DNA of 64,000 nt from Thermoanaerobacterium sp. CMT5567-10. Its GTDB lineage: Bacteria > Bacillota > Thermoanaerobacteria > Thermoanaerobacterales > Thermoanaerobacteraceae. The notes under the pieces were generated by a model. That model had not been told where the DNA came from. It made no database searches and was given only the letters and a program-made list of their open reading frames with translations. Positions 11,811-20,869 of this stretch are shown in pieces; the first letter of the stretch is position 1; each line of letters opens with the position of its first letter. Location: NCBI RefSeq assembly GCF_030534315.2, contig NZ_CP130558.2, forward strand, positions 2,408,501-2,472,500, given 5' to 3'. The position numbers were made by a program, and so were the translations under genes.

Positions 11811-12845
11811 TTGGGAGATAGAGAAGTATTGCTAGATGTACAAAATTTGGAGTATTCATTCGACACCTATGCAGGCGAAGTAAAAGCAGTTAGAGACGTT
11901 AGTTTCCAAGTAATGAAGGGTGAATCACTGGCAATTGTTGGTGAGTCTGGCTGTGGAAAATCTGTTACAATGCAAGCTGTGATGAGATTAAACCCAGAAC
12001 CACCTGGCAGATTTAAAGCTGGCAAAATCATATTTGATGGTAGAGAGATTTCTAAGTTTAGTGAAAGACAGATGCAATCAATAAGAGGCTCAGAAATTGG
12101 TATGATATTTCAAGACCCTATGACGTCATTGAATCCTACGATGACGATAGGAAAACAGATTGCGGAAGTAATATTGAAGCATCAAAAGGTTTCTAAAGCT
12201 GAGGCGATGAAAAGGGCAAAAGAAATGCTTGATGTCGTTGGCATTCCTAATGCTGATAGAAGGATAAATCAATATCCACATGAATTTTCTGGTGGCATGA
12301 GGCAGAGGGCAATGATTGCTATTGCTTTGGCATGTAGGCCAAAGCTTCTCATTGCTGATGAGCCAACAACTGCACTTGATGTTACAATACAAGCACAAAT
12401 ACTTGATTTAATGAAAGATTTGCAGAGAGAGTTTAATACATCTATTATTATGATAACTCACGATTTAGGTGTTGTTGCCGATATAGCTGAGAGAATTATA
12501 GTCATGTATGCTGGCAAAATTATAGAGACAGGTACATCTGATGAGATATTTAAGCATCCACAGCATCCTTACACATGGGGACTTTTAAAATCTGTTCCAA
12601 GGCTTGATGCCCAGAACAAAGAAAAACTTGTTCCTATTGTTGGTACGCCTCCTGATTTATTTGCACCTCCAGTAGGGTGTCCATTTGCTGCTAGATGCAA
12701 TTATGCAATGAAAATTTGTTACGAAGCTCAACCAGAGTATACAAATGAAACTGATTCACATAAGGTTGCCTGTTGGTTGAAGCATCCATATGCGCCAAAG
12801 GTGAAGAATCCTTTTGAAAAGGAGGCGTATACAAGTGAAGGATAA
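11811..12845 (+). CDS. oppD: Oligopeptide ABC transporter ATPase OppD
   Basis: Cytoplasmic ATPase: Walker A GESGCGKS, signature FSGGMRQR, Walker B LLIADEPTTALD, and the C-terminal OppD/F extension with a four-Cys-like segment (GCPFAARCNYAMKIC) that in this family can hold an iron-sulfur cluster. I favour the TTG start because AAAGGAGGT ends eight bases before it; an ATG six bases earlier would be only two bases from the Shine-Dalgarno. Length is 344 residues from the TTG. Confidence 0.92.
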   Translation: MGDREVLLDVQNLEYSFDTYAGEVKAVRDVSFQVMKGESLAIVGESGCGKSVTMQAVMRLNPEPPGRFKAGKIIFDGREISKFSERQMQSIRGSEIGMIFQDPMTSLNPTMTIGKQIAEVILKHQKVSKAEAMKRAKEMLDVVGIPNADRRINQYPHEFSGGMRQRAMIAIALACRPKLLIADEPTTALDVTIQAQILDLMKDLQREFNTSIIMITHDLGVVADIAERIIVMYAGKIIETGTSDEIFKHPQHPYTWGLLKSVPRLDAQNKEKLVPIVGTPPDLFAPPVGCPFAARCNYAMKICYEAQPEYTNETDSHKVACWLKHPYAPKVKNPFEKEAYTSEG

Positions 12846-13794
12846 TGTGATTTTGGAAGTTAAAAATTTGAAAAAATACTTTCACGTCAACGGTGGTATA
12901 TTAAAGGCTGTTGATGATGTAAGTTTTAATATAAAAAGGGGCGAGACTTTAGGTCTTGTTGGTGAGTCTGGCTGCGGCAAGTCAACTACTGGAAGAACAG
13001 TTATAGGCCTTTATGAAGCAACAGGTGGCTCAGTTATATTTGATGATATACCTGTTCATAAGATGAACGACGAGACACGAAGAAAATTTGCTAGAAAGGC
13101 GCAGATGATTTTTCAGGATCCATATGCATCGCTAAATCCTCGTATGACTGTCGGTGATATAATAGGTGAAGGAATTGACATACATGGTTTATACACTGGT
13201 AAAGAGAGGAGAGAGAGAATATACAATCTCCTTGAACTGGTTGGATTAAACCGGGAGCATGCAAATAGGTTTCCACATGAGTTCTCAGGTGGACAAAGGC
13301 AAAGGATAGGCATAGCACGAGCAATGGCAATTGAGCCAGAATTCATTGTGTGCGATGAGCCAATATCTGCTCTTGATGTTTCTATACAGGCACAGATTGT
13401 GAATTTACTTATGAATTTACAAGAGGAAAAAGGTTTGACATACCTTTTTATTGCTCATGACTTAAGCATGGTAAGGCATATAAGCGATAGAGTTGCTGTC
13501 ATGTATTTAGGTTCAATTGCAGAATTGACTCAAAGCGGTGAGTTGTATACAAATCCTTTGCATCCATATACACAAGCGCTTCTTTCTGCGGTGCCAATCC
13601 CTGATCCGGAAGTTGAAAGAAAGAGAGAAAGGATCATACTGGAAGGTGATGTACCAAGTCCAATTAATCCGCCGTCAGGGTGCAGATTTAGAACCAGGTG
13701 CAAATATGCGATGGATATTTGCAGCGAAGTTACACCACCACTAAAAGAAGTAGGCAGCGGCCATTTTGTAGCATGCCATTTATTTGATAAATAA
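12835..13794 (+). CDS. oppF: Oligopeptide ABC transporter ATPase OppF
   Basis: Partner ATPase of OppD with Walker [10 protein letters not shown], signature FSGGQRQR, Walker [13 protein letters not shown] and the OppF C-terminal Cys-containing tail ([15 protein letters not shown]). The GTG start has AAAGGAGG at a suitable distance and overlaps the end of oppD by 11 bases, so the two subunits are translationally linked. Length is 319 residues. A terminator follows at once, closing the opp operon. Confidence 0.93.
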   Translation: MKDNVILEVKNLKKYFHVNGGILKAVDDVSFNIKRGETLGLVGESGCGKSTTGRTVIGLYEATGGSVIFDDIPVHKMNDETRRKFARKAQMIFQDPYASLNPRMTVGDIIGEGIDIHGLYTGKERRERIYNLLELVGLNREHANRFPHEFSGGQRQRIGIARAMAIEPEFIVCDEPISALDVSIQAQIVNLLMNLQEEKGLTYLFIAHDLSMVRHISDRVAVMYLGSIAELTQSGELYTNPLHPYTQALLSAVPIPDPEVERKRERIILEGDVPSPINPPSGCRFRTRCKYAMDICSEVTPPLKEVGSGHFVACHLFDK

Positions 13795-13795
13795 G

Positions 13796-13820
13796 AGCAC
13801 TCAAAAGAGTGCTTTTTTTG
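13796..13820 (+). terminator. Rho-independent terminator after oppF
   Basis: AGCACTC (13796-13802), AAAA loop, GAGTGCT (13807-13813), then a T-run. It ends the opp operon. Confidence 0.88.
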
Positions 13821-13855
13821 TAATCATAAAACTTATTTAATAAGGTTGTGATGAT

Positions 13856-15433
13856 ATGAATATTCGCAAATTAGTAGCTGTATTGCTGATAATTGCAACT
13901 ATAGTTTTACTTATATTATACAATTATGAAAGATATTTAAAATCTTTTTCCCAATCTCCATCTAAAGAATGGAGTAGAGATATGAAAATTGCCTCAAGAG
14001 ATTTTAACAGAGGCACATACATATTTTTAAACAACAGTAAAATTTATGCAGCTTTACCAAAGGTGAATAAAATCGAATTGATAGATATAAGCAATCCAAG
14101 TAAAATTTTAATTAAAGATATAGATATAAACGGAATTGATGAATCAAATGTAAAAGAAATTAATTATTGTAATGGTAGATTTTATATTATAAAAGATAAT
14201 GTACTTATGTCTGTTGGCATTGATGGCAGCAATTTTATTAATTATGGAATTAATGCTGATGGTTTTAAAATAGTTGATGACAGATTGATTACTTTCAACA
14301 GTAGGAAAGTAAATGTATATAAGATATTTAATGATAAATTAGTGTTAGAAGGAAGTATTTCACAAATAGAAAATACTAAAGAGATTGATGCAGAAAAAAT
14401 TAATGAAAGGTTATACATCGCACTACTAACAGGAATTAATTACGACAGGAGTATATATTTATTGACGTATGATGGAAGGCAATGGGGAAATCTAAAGCCG
14501 GTTTACAATATATCTGTGTCATCTTTTTCTGATATCAATAATTTAAGAATTGCGTACGATGGTGGTATATACTTATTTTACAATTCGGTTTCAAAAAACA
14601 ATTTAAATTTGAAATACATTTATTTCAAAGATGCTAAATTGCAGAATGTTTTCCTAAAAGATGCTATGATTAACGTCGATGGAATTGGCAATGCAGATAA
14701 TATTGGTGATTTTGATGTTTTAGAAGATGGTACTTATGTATACACAGTTTCATCTGGAAGTGTAGAATTAAGCAATTTTGGCAATGTACCGTCCAAATCA
14801 ACGGAAATCATATATTCAAAATGGAAAGGTGGTAAGGTTGTATTATCAGAGCTTGCTACAAAAACAGGTACTTGGACAGGTATGCCAAAGATTTTAAATA
14901 CTAAAAATGGCAATTTCCTCACATGGATTGAAGCCGACGGTTTCGGGAAATATAATGTTTATGCATCATCAACAACTTATGTATATAAAAATGTATTAAA
15001 CAGGGTGAGGCCAGTAGATGAGCAATATGCACTTAGTACATTAATTCAAAAAAGTGCAGCATCATTGCTAATAGGTTTAATATTTATATTAGTTGGCGCA
15101 TTGCCTGCATATGTATGGTTTGGGATAATAATGCTTTTTGAACCAAGAAGATTAAAAGGTGAGAGTGTTGTTTCATTCTACATCGGTGCTGCAATATATA
15201 TCATTATGAAATATCTCTTGTATCCTCCTCATTCCATAAGGACAATTTTAAACTCTGTACTTAAGCCGTATAATTTTCTTGCAATGCCTGCTATATTTAC
15301 TTTAATATCATATGGCTTAACGAGGGTTTACTACGGCAGGAAAAAATTTAATTCTAATTTCGGAGCATTTTCTTTTATGGTAATAATTGATGCCATCTTG
15401 ACAAATCTGTTTTATGGGCCATTTTTTACATAA
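13856..15433 (+). CDS. Unknown membrane protein with large extracytoplasmic domain
   Basis: I do not recognise a family. The 525-residue protein has one N-terminal membrane segment (residues ~6-23), then about 360 residues rich in short beta-strand-like stretches and Asn/Asp/Ile, which could be a beta-propeller. The C-terminal ~130 residues hold about four or five hydrophobic helices. So a sensor-like domain is probably held outside between membrane anchors. It lies in its own unit after the opp terminator. The ribosome site before the ATG is weak (AAGGTTGTGATG). Confidence 0.75.
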   Translation: MNIRKLVAVLLIIATIVLLILYNYERYLKSFSQSPSKEWSRDMKIASRDFNRGTYIFLNNSKIYAALPKVNKIELIDISNPSKILIKDIDINGIDESNVKEINYCNGRFYIIKDNVLMSVGIDGSNFINYGINADGFKIVDDRLITFNSRKVNVYKIFNDKLVLEGSISQIENTKEIDAEKINERLYIALLTGINYDRSIYLLTYDGRQWGNLKPVYNISVSSFSDINNLRIAYDGGIYLFYNSVSKNNLNLKYIYFKDAKLQNVFLKDAMINVDGIGNADNIGDFDVLEDGTYVYTVSSGSVELSNFGNVPSKSTEIIYSKWKGGKVVLSELATKTGTWTGMPKILNTKNGNFLTWIEADGFGKYNVYASSTTYVYKNVLNRVRPVDEQYALSTLIQKSAASLLIGLIFILVGALPAYVWFGIIMLFEPRRLKGESVVSFYIGAAIYIIMKYLLYPPHSIRTILNSVLKPYNFLAMPAIFTLISYGLTRVYYGRKKFNSNFGAFSFMVIIDAILTNLFYGPFFT

Positions 15434-15435
15434 CT

Positions 15436-15600
15436 TTATTTTTTTCTATAATTTGGACAATCAAAAAGATTTAGGCTGTCTTTGAATGTTGTACATTGAA
15501 CACTGTTAATGTAATGCAGGGTGTTATCCGATACTTTATAAAGAGAACATTTTCCTTTTGAGCGATAGATGCAGTCTAATTTACAACAAGTATTTTGCAT
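15436..15600 (-). CDS. Small cysteine-rich protein (54 aa)
   Basis: A complete short frame: ATG at 15600 preceded by GAGGTG at five to six bases, and stop at 15436. The protein has six Cys residues (positions 5, 6, 10, 18, 36, 48) in a CC-x3-C-x7-C pattern followed by two more, which resembles small zinc- or disulfide-binding proteins such as DUF1540-type motifs. It converges tail-to-tail on the upstream membrane protein with a two-base gap. The function is unknown; coding status rests on the ribosome site, frame length and Cys pattern. Confidence 0.6.
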   Translation of the reverse strand: MQNTCCKLDCIYRSKGKCSLYKVSDNTLHYINSVQCTTFKDSLNLFDCPNYRKK

Positions 15601-15714
15601 ATTATCACCTCATTATTCATTTTTTAAGTGCGTATTAGTATTATTTGTTGCAATTATTGAATTTATAAATAACAAATTTTGCTAGATAAATGACTTAATA
15701 AAATTTTAATATGT

Positions 15715-15743
15715 TTGTAACTTGTCTGTAATATATGTATAAT
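15715..15743 (+). promoter_or_regulatory. Candidate promoter of the amidase gene
   Basis: TTGTAA (15715-15720), 17-base spacer, TATAAT (15738-15743), about 54 bases before the amidase start. The -10 is consensus. No other gene lies between the small Cys-rich gene on the minus strand and the amidase. Confidence 0.55.
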
Positions 15744-15796
15744 AATATATAAACATAATGAAAATTTTACCGATTTTTATATGCAAAGGGGGGAAA

Positions 15797-17554
15797 ATGT
15801 TGAAGAAAGTCATAGTATTTTTTGCACTTTTGATATTGTTGTCTACACTTTGCATATCTGCCTATGCCTATAAAGCTAACATTGTTGTTGATAACAAAAC
15901 TGTCAATTACAATGTACCAGATGTGTCAATAACTGTTAATGGCAATAAATTTGATACAGGAAAGAATCCTCCACTAATCATAGATAATAATACAATTGTT
16001 CCTCTTAGATCCATAAGTGAAGGGTTAGGGGAAAAAGTAGATTGGGATGGTCCAACACAGACGGTGACTGTTACTACTAAAGACAAGGTTATTAAATTGT
16101 TTATAGGTAAGGATTATGCAACAATCAATAGTAATAAAGTTTCACTGTCAGCACCGGCAAGACTCATAAATAGGGATACTACTTATGTGCCTATGAGATT
16201 TTTATTTGAAAACTTAGGCTATGATGTAAAATGGATTGGAGACAAGTATCTTATCCAAGCCGCAAAAAAAGCTGATCCCCCTGCAGCAAATAATGTAAAT
16301 ATTACTAGTTTTACATCCACATATACAAATGGTACATATACAATTTCAGTAAAAGGTGATGGTCCTTTAACGTATACAAAAGGTTCTATCAATGATGATA
16401 GTAGTATAAGAATTTACTTTGATTTTAATAATGCTATAAATACTGTTACAAGCAAGCAGATAACGATTGACAAAAACGGACTTAATCTAGCTTATATTGG
16501 ACAGAATAAATTGCAGCCTGCCATAACGAGGCTTGTTGTTAATATGGATTATTCTATGCCGTATACAATTACACAATCTCAGGATAAAAAAGAATTTAAT
16601 ATATCATTTAAAATTGGACAAAATAAAGTGTCAAATATAACAGCGGCGAAGGTTAATAATAATGATCAAATAATAATTAATACAGATGCAGATCATTTCA
16701 ATCCATCAAGATATGGCGATAATAAAATTATTATTGATATTTCGGGATCAACTTTAAGTATGCCCGATGGGAAGCTAGCTGGAAATATTCCTTTTGATGG
16801 TAATGTTGTGACAGAAATAAAGTATTCCCAATTTGATTCAAATACAGTTAGAGTTGTAGCGTATACAAACATAAAAGCAGATTTCAGTGTTAAATATACA
16901 GGGCAGGGTATAATGCTGACTGTTACAAAGCCGGATCCTAATAAAAAACAACTGGTGTATATTGATCCTGGGCATGGTGGATCTGATCCAGGCGCTATAG
17001 GTATTGATGGGATCCATGAGGCTGACATTAATCTTGCCATAGCTCTGAAATTAAAAACGCTTCTCGATAATGGTGGATACCGAACTATGATTTCAAGGAC
17101 AACTGATACTGATGTTGGACTATATGATAGACCATATCAGGCTAATAATGAAGGTGCTGATGTTTTCGTCAGTATTCATTCAGATTCTTTTGGTTCACCA
17201 TCTGCAAATGGTACGACGGTTTTGTACTATCCAAATGGGTACAATGGAGATACCAGAGATGAAAAAACATTTGCTCAAATAATACATGATAATTTGATGA
17301 AGCAAATAAGCACAAGCGACAGAGGGCTATCTGAAAGGCCAAAGCTTGTAGTGCTTAATCAGACTAAGATGCCTGCAGTTTTGATAGAAACGGGGTTTGT
17401 GACTAGTCCCACAGATGCTCAACTTTTAACAGATGATAATTTTCAATGGAAAGTCGCTCAAGGTATATATAATGGTATCGTGGATTATTTTGACAAGCTG
17501 TCAAACGGCATTATAAGCACGACAGTTTCTGATTCAGTATATAAAAGCAATTAA
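15797..17554 (+). CDS. N-acetylmuramoyl-L-alanine amidase (Amidase_3) with stalk and AMIN domains
   Basis: Exported cell-wall hydrolase. The start chosen follows AAAGGGGGG; an upstream ATG would add 13 residues before the signal peptide. Order: signal peptide (residues 1-24), copper-amine-oxidase-N-like stalk domain (~30-150, NTIVPLRSISEGLG and TTYVPMRFLFENLG), an AMIN-type domain (~160-385), and a zinc amidase domain from ~395 with IDPGHGGSDPGAIG, GIHEADI, SIHSDSF and LIETGFVTSP supplying the metal and catalytic residues. It cleaves the amide between MurNAc and the stem peptide. Length 585 residues. Confidence 0.92.
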   Translation: MLKKVIVFFALLILLSTLCISAYAYKANIVVDNKTVNYNVPDVSITVNGNKFDTGKNPPLIIDNNTIVPLRSISEGLGEKVDWDGPTQTVTVTTKDKVIKLFIGKDYATINSNKVSLSAPARLINRDTTYVPMRFLFENLGYDVKWIGDKYLIQAAKKADPPAANNVNITSFTSTYTNGTYTISVKGDGPLTYTKGSINDDSSIRIYFDFNNAINTVTSKQITIDKNGLNLAYIGQNKLQPAITRLVVNMDYSMPYTITQSQDKKEFNISFKIGQNKVSNITAAKVNNNDQIIINTDADHFNPSRYGDNKIIIDISGSTLSMPDGKLAGNIPFDGNVVTEIKYSQFDSNTVRVVAYTNIKADFSVKYTGQGIMLTVTKPDPNKKQLVYIDPGHGGSDPGAIGIDGIHEADINLAIALKLKTLLDNGGYRTMISRTTDTDVGLYDRPYQANNEGADVFVSIHSDSFGSPSANGTTVLYYPNGYNGDTRDEKTFAQIIHDNLMKQISTSDRGLSERPKLVVLNQTKMPAVLIETGFVTSPTDAQLLTDDNFQWKVAQGIYNGIVDYFDKLSNGIISTTVSDSVYKSN

Positions 17555-17582
17555 AACAGGCAAAAATATGCCTGTTTTTTTA
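17553..17582 (+). terminator. Rho-independent terminator after the amidase
   Basis: AAAACAGGCA (17553-17562) pairs with TGCCTGTTTT (17569-17578), followed by more T. Confidence 0.85.
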
Positions 17583-17599
17583 ATGAGCTTTCTTGTAAA

Positions 17600-17629
17600 T
17601 TGCCTTAAAAGGTTTTAAAATAATATTAT
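17600..17629 (+). promoter_or_regulatory. Candidate promoter of the rph operon
   Basis: TTGCCT (17600-17605), 18-base spacer, TATTAT (17624-17629), about 70 bases upstream of rph. Moderate match only. Confidence 0.35.
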
Positions 17630-17700
17630 GGCTTACGCAATGGATAACAAAATTTAAACAGGGCAAAAATTATAGTATAAAATATAAAGGGGCTGAAGAA

Positions 17701-18480
17701 ATGAAAAGAGTAGATGGCAGGGATCCAAAATCCTTAAGACCGATAAAGATTACTAGAAATTTTAACAGATACGCCGAAGGATCTGTTTTGATAGAAGTAG
17801 GGAATACAAAGGTTATATGTACAGCATCGATTGAAGATAAGGTACCGCCTTTCCAGAAAGGTACTGGAAAGGGGTGGATTACCAGCGAATATTCTATGAT
17901 TCCGAGAGCTACAGAGACTAGAACACAAAGAGAGTCTACAAGAGGCAAACAATCCGGCCGGACGATGGAAATTCAAAGGCTTATAGGGAGAGCTTTAAGA
18001 GCTGTTGTGGACTTAGATGCGTTGGGTGAAAAGACCATTTGGATTGATTGTGATGTAATACAGGCAGATGGAGGAACAAGGACAGCTTCAATTACAGGTT
18101 CATTTGTTGCTCTCGTTGATGCAATGAATAAACTATTGCAAAAAGGTGTTATAAGTAAGATGCCAATTAAAAGTTTTGTGGCTGCAGTTAGTGTAGGCAT
18201 AGTTGGGGATAACAAGTTACTTGATTTATGCTATTTAGAAGACTGTAATGCACATGTGGATATGAATATAGTAATGACTGACAAAGGTGAGTTTATAGAG
18301 ATACAAGGGACGGGAGAAGGTGGGCCTTTTTCAAAAGATGATTTTACAGAGCTTTTAAGACTTGCTGAAGATGGCCTTAATAAAATTATTGAAATACAGA
18401 AAGAAGCACTGGGAGATATATCATTAAAAATTGGAGTTGAAGAAGATGAAAATAGTTGTAGCAACTCACAACAAGCATAA
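17701..18480 (+). CDS. rph: Ribonuclease PH
   Basis: Phosphorolytic 3'-5' exoribonuclease that trims tRNA 3' ends. Family landmarks: [17 protein letters not shown] at the N-terminus, [29 protein letters not shown] and a [18 protein letters not shown] core. Length is 259 residues, typical for the enzyme. AAAGGGG precedes the ATG. Its end overlaps the next gene by 35 bases; rph-rdgB-phosphodiesterase is a conserved order in clostridia. Confidence 0.96.
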   Translation: MKRVDGRDPKSLRPIKITRNFNRYAEGSVLIEVGNTKVICTASIEDKVPPFQKGTGKGWITSEYSMIPRATETRTQRESTRGKQSGRTMEIQRLIGRALRAVVDLDALGEKTIWIDCDVIQADGGTRTASITGSFVALVDAMNKLLQKGVISKMPIKSFVAAVSVGIVGDNKLLDLCYLEDCNAHVDMNIVMTDKGEFIEIQGTGEGGPFSKDDFTELLRLAEDGLNKIIEIQKEALGDISLKIGVEEDENSCSNSQQA

Positions 18481-19042
18481 GGTAGATGAAATAAGAGAAT
18501 TTTTCAAAGACGACTTTGAAGTATTGTCAGCGGATGATATTGGGTCATATGATGAAATAGAAGAAACAGGAGATACAATTGAGGAAAATGCACTTTTAAA
18601 GGCTAGATCTTTGGCAAATTTGACTGATAATATAGTAATTGCCGATGATACAGGCTTGTTTGTAGATTACTTAGATGGAAAACCAGGTGTATATTCCGCG
18701 AGATTTGCAGGTTTAAATGCAACATATGAAGATAACAATAGGAAACTTTTAAGACTTTTAGAAGGGGTACCAATTGAAAAAAGAAAAGCTACTTTTAGGA
18801 CAGTTGTAGCATTGATTTACAAAGGTAGAGAAGCTATAATAGAAGGAAAAGTAGAAGGTACAATTCTTGATAGTCCAAGAGGTCAATTTGGCTTTGGATA
18901 TGATCCAGTTTTCTTTGTAGATAAAGTAGGCAAAACTTTAGCTGAACTTACACTTGAAGAAAAAAACAAGGTAAGTCACAGGGCAGATGCTTTAAAAAAA
19001 TTAAAAGATTATTTAAAAAATAATTTGGAGGATTTTAAATGA
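18446..19042 (+). CDS. rdgB: XTP/dITP diphosphatase (HAM1/RdgB family)
   Basis: House-cleaning enzyme that hydrolyses ITP, dITP and XTP to monophosphates. Family motifs: [13 protein letters not shown] at the N-terminus, [22 protein letters not shown], and the C-terminal [10 protein letters not shown] and [12 protein letters not shown] chose the ATG after GGAG rather than a TTG 15 bases upstream; that gives 198 residues. It starts within rph and its end overlaps the next gene by four bases (ATGA), so the three genes are translationally coupled. Confidence 0.94.
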   Translation: MKIVVATHNKHKVDEIREFFKDDFEVLSADDIGSYDEIEETGDTIEENALLKARSLANLTDNIVIADDTGLFVDYLDGKPGVYSARFAGLNATYEDNNRKLLRLLEGVPIEKRKATFRTVVALIYKGREAIIEGKVEGTILDSPRGQFGFGYDPVFFVDKVGKTLAELTLEEKNKVSHRADALKKLKDYLKNNLEDFK

Positions 19043-19560
19043 GGTTATTTGTTACAAGTGATACGCACGGTATGATACAATCTGTTAGAAATATTCTTAA
19101 AAATCTTAAAAACATTGATTATATAATACATTTAGGTGACTATTACAGAGATGCTATAGAGTTAAATAGAGAGTTTGGAATTCCTACCCTATACGTCTAT
19201 GGCAATTGTGATTTTGGTGATAAAGAAAAATACGAGAAGATAATCGATATTGACGGTAAAAGAATATTATTGACACACGGCCACAAGTATTATGTAAAGT
19301 TTGAAAAGAGCATTATAATAGAAAAAGCAAGGGAATATGGTGTTGATGCAGTCTTCTATGGCCATACCCACGTGCCATTAGTATACAATGATGGCGATAT
19401 GATTGTATTAAACCCTGGTAGCCCATCAATGCCTCGAGAAGGTTCATCTAGGACTGTGTCTATAGTAAACATTGAAAATGGCATCATTGTGCCACAGCTT
19501 CTAAATATAGACGATATGGAGCAGTGTATTGGGAACAAGAGAAGTGGTACAAAAAATTAA
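19039..19560 (+). CDS. YfcE/MJ0936-type metallophosphodiesterase
   Basis: Small calcineurin-like phosphoesterase, 173 residues. Metal-binding motifs are all present: TSDTHG, HLGDYYRDA, GNCD, THGH, and YGHTHVP, consistent with a two-metal phosphodiesterase. The physiological substrate is unknown in this family. A second member of the same family lies at about 38.4 kb. It ends the rph operon. Confidence 0.9.
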   Translation: MRLFVTSDTHGMIQSVRNILKNLKNIDYIIHLGDYYRDAIELNREFGIPTLYVYGNCDFGDKEKYEKIIDIDGKRILLTHGHKYYVKFEKSIIIEKAREYGVDAVFYGHTHVPLVYNDGDMIVLNPGSPSMPREGSSRTVSIVNIENGIIVPQLLNIDDMEQCIGNKRSGTKN

Positions 19561-19570
19561 TTTTTAGGTG

Positions 19571-19599
19571 TTGACAAAGATAAATATTCCTGATATAAT
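19571..19599 (+). promoter_or_regulatory. Consensus promoter of the tRNA cluster
   Basis: TTGACA (19571-19576), 17 bases, TATAAT (19594-19599), with TG one base before the -10. Both hexamers are perfect, as expected for a strong stable-RNA promoter. It lies 48 bases before the first tRNA. Confidence 0.9.
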
Positions 19600-19646
19600 T
19601 TAAAACTGTCAGAGCGATGAGGCACAAAGCAATGACAACTGTATAT

Positions 19647-19720
19647 GCGGGTGTAGCTCAATGGTAGAGCCCCAGCCTTCCAAGCTGGTTACGTGGGTTC
19701 GATTCCCATCACCCGCTCCA
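19647..19720 (+). tRNA. tRNA-Gly(TCC)
   Basis: Full cloverleaf with acceptor GCGGGTG/CACCCGC, anticodon loop CTTCCAA, T-loop TTCGATT, and encoded CCA. First of eight tRNAs. Confidence 0.97.
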
Positions 19721-19724
19721 ATAT

Positions 19725-19801
19725 GCGCCTGTAGCTCAGTTGGATAGAGCAACGGACTTCTAATCCGTGTGTCGGGAGTTCGAATCTCTTCAGGCGCACC
19801 A
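19725..19801 (+). tRNA. tRNA-Arg(TCT)
   Basis: Acceptor GCGCCTG/CAGGCGC, anticodon loop CTTCTAA, T-loop TTCGAAT, encoded CCA. Confidence 0.97.
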
Positions 19802-19834
19802 TTTTTTGCGAAACATGCTGAAATTGATGATATG

Positions 19835-19911
19835 GTGGGTATAGTTCAGTTGGCTAGAGCGCCAGATTGTGGCTCTGGAGGTCGTGGGTTCGAATCCCAC
19901 TACCCACCCCA
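19835..19911 (+). tRNA. tRNA-His(GTG)
   Basis: Acceptor GTGGGTA/TACCCAC, anticodon GTG, encoded CCA. A G at 19834 faces C at 19908, the extra G-1 pair diagnostic of histidine tRNA. Confidence 0.97.
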
Positions 19912-19915
19912 TTGA

Positions 19916-19991
19916 TGGGATGTAGCCAAGTGGTAAGGCACCAGACTTTGACTCTGGCACTTCGTAGGTTCGAATCCTGCCATCCCAGCCA
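19916..19991 (+). tRNA. tRNA-Gln(TTG)
   Basis: Acceptor TGGGATG/CATCCCA, anticodon loop CTTTGAC giving TTG, encoded CCA. Its charging in this organism probably uses GatCAB, encoded at 2.5-5.7 kb. Confidence 0.96.
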
Positions 19992-19995
19992 CCAT

Positions 19996-20068
19996 GACCC
20001 ATTAGCTCAGTCGGCAGAGCACCTGCCTTTTAAGCAGGGTGTCCCGCGTTCGAATCGCGGATGGGTCA
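19996..20068 (+). tRNA. tRNA-Lys(TTT)
   Basis: Acceptor GACCCAT/ATGGGTC, anticodon loop CTTTTAA. CCA is not encoded and must be added after transcription. Confidence 0.97.
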
Positions 20069-20117
20069 TTAAGCAAAATAATAGTAATTTTTGAAAAGAG
20101 AACAATCTGGCGTTAAT

Positions 20118-20204
20118 GCGGGAGTGGCGGAATTGGCAGACGCGCTAGATTCAGGTTCTAGTGCCAGTCATGGCATATGGGTTCAAGTCCCTTCTCCCGC
20201 ACCA
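20118..20204 (+). tRNA. tRNA-Leu(CAG)
   Basis: Acceptor GCGGGAG/CTCCCGC, anticodon CAG, long variable arm as expected for leucine, encoded CCA. Confidence 0.96.
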
Positions 20205-20213
20205 TTATAACAT

Positions 20214-20289
20214 GCGGACATAGCTCAGTTGGTAGAGCATCACCTTGCCAAGGTGAGGGTCGCGAGTTCGAGTCTCGTTGTCCGCTCCA
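20214..20289 (+). tRNA. tRNA-Gly(GCC)
   Basis: Acceptor GCGGACA/TGTCCGC, anticodon loop TTGCCAA, encoded CCA. Confidence 0.97.
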
Positions 20290-20297
20290 TACAACAT

Positions 20298-20370
<73 letters not shown>

Positions 20371-20388
20371 CTAGCTTTAAGCCAATTA

Positions 20389-20421
20389 AAGGGTATCGAG
20401 ATTTTATCGATACCTTTTTTG
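20389..20421 (+). terminator. Terminator of the tRNA cluster
   Basis: GGTATCGA (20392-20399) pairs with TCGATACC (20407-20414), followed by T6. From here to about 20870 I find no convincing gene; a candidate promoter TTGTGT-N16-TATAAT at 20754-20781 precedes the signalling gene. Confidence 0.88.
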
Positions 20422-20869
20422 TATGCGAAATTAAAACAACATTTTTTCAAGCTTTGTGTTGTTAATGTTTTACTCAAAGATATATATGTTATTATATTAT
20501 TCCGCTCTTTTACCTAATCGTTTTTTTCAATCTCTGAGAAGCCAATATTTTCTTTTCTACTCAGCAGTGTTTTTGAGTATGCAAAAGATAGCTCATGTAC
20601 TTGTTATTACCTTTAGCCTTTTATTTCCTATATTATTTATTGTCATAACCATGTGATTATACGACGAACCGACTATAACAGAGCAATAGCAGGGTTGTGA
20701 GCTTTTTGACAGAAAAATATCATAGGGACAATATTATGACAGGAAAATTTTTATTGTGTTTTTATGTAAAAATAGTATAATAATATTTCGAGAGCGCACG
20801 AGCATTTCTAAAACGATAGAATTACATTCCTGCCATTGCTAAAATTGAGTTTATTGGAGGCATTAACTG

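Noticed and set aside
19790-20094. Open frames running across the tRNA genes on both strands
   Set aside because: They are translations of tRNA sequence, a familiar artefact.
20456-20656. A 66-codon plus-strand frame after the tRNA cluster
   Set aside because: No ribosome site, composition is Phe/Leu/Tyr-rich as expected from AT-rich noncoding DNA, and it resembles no family.
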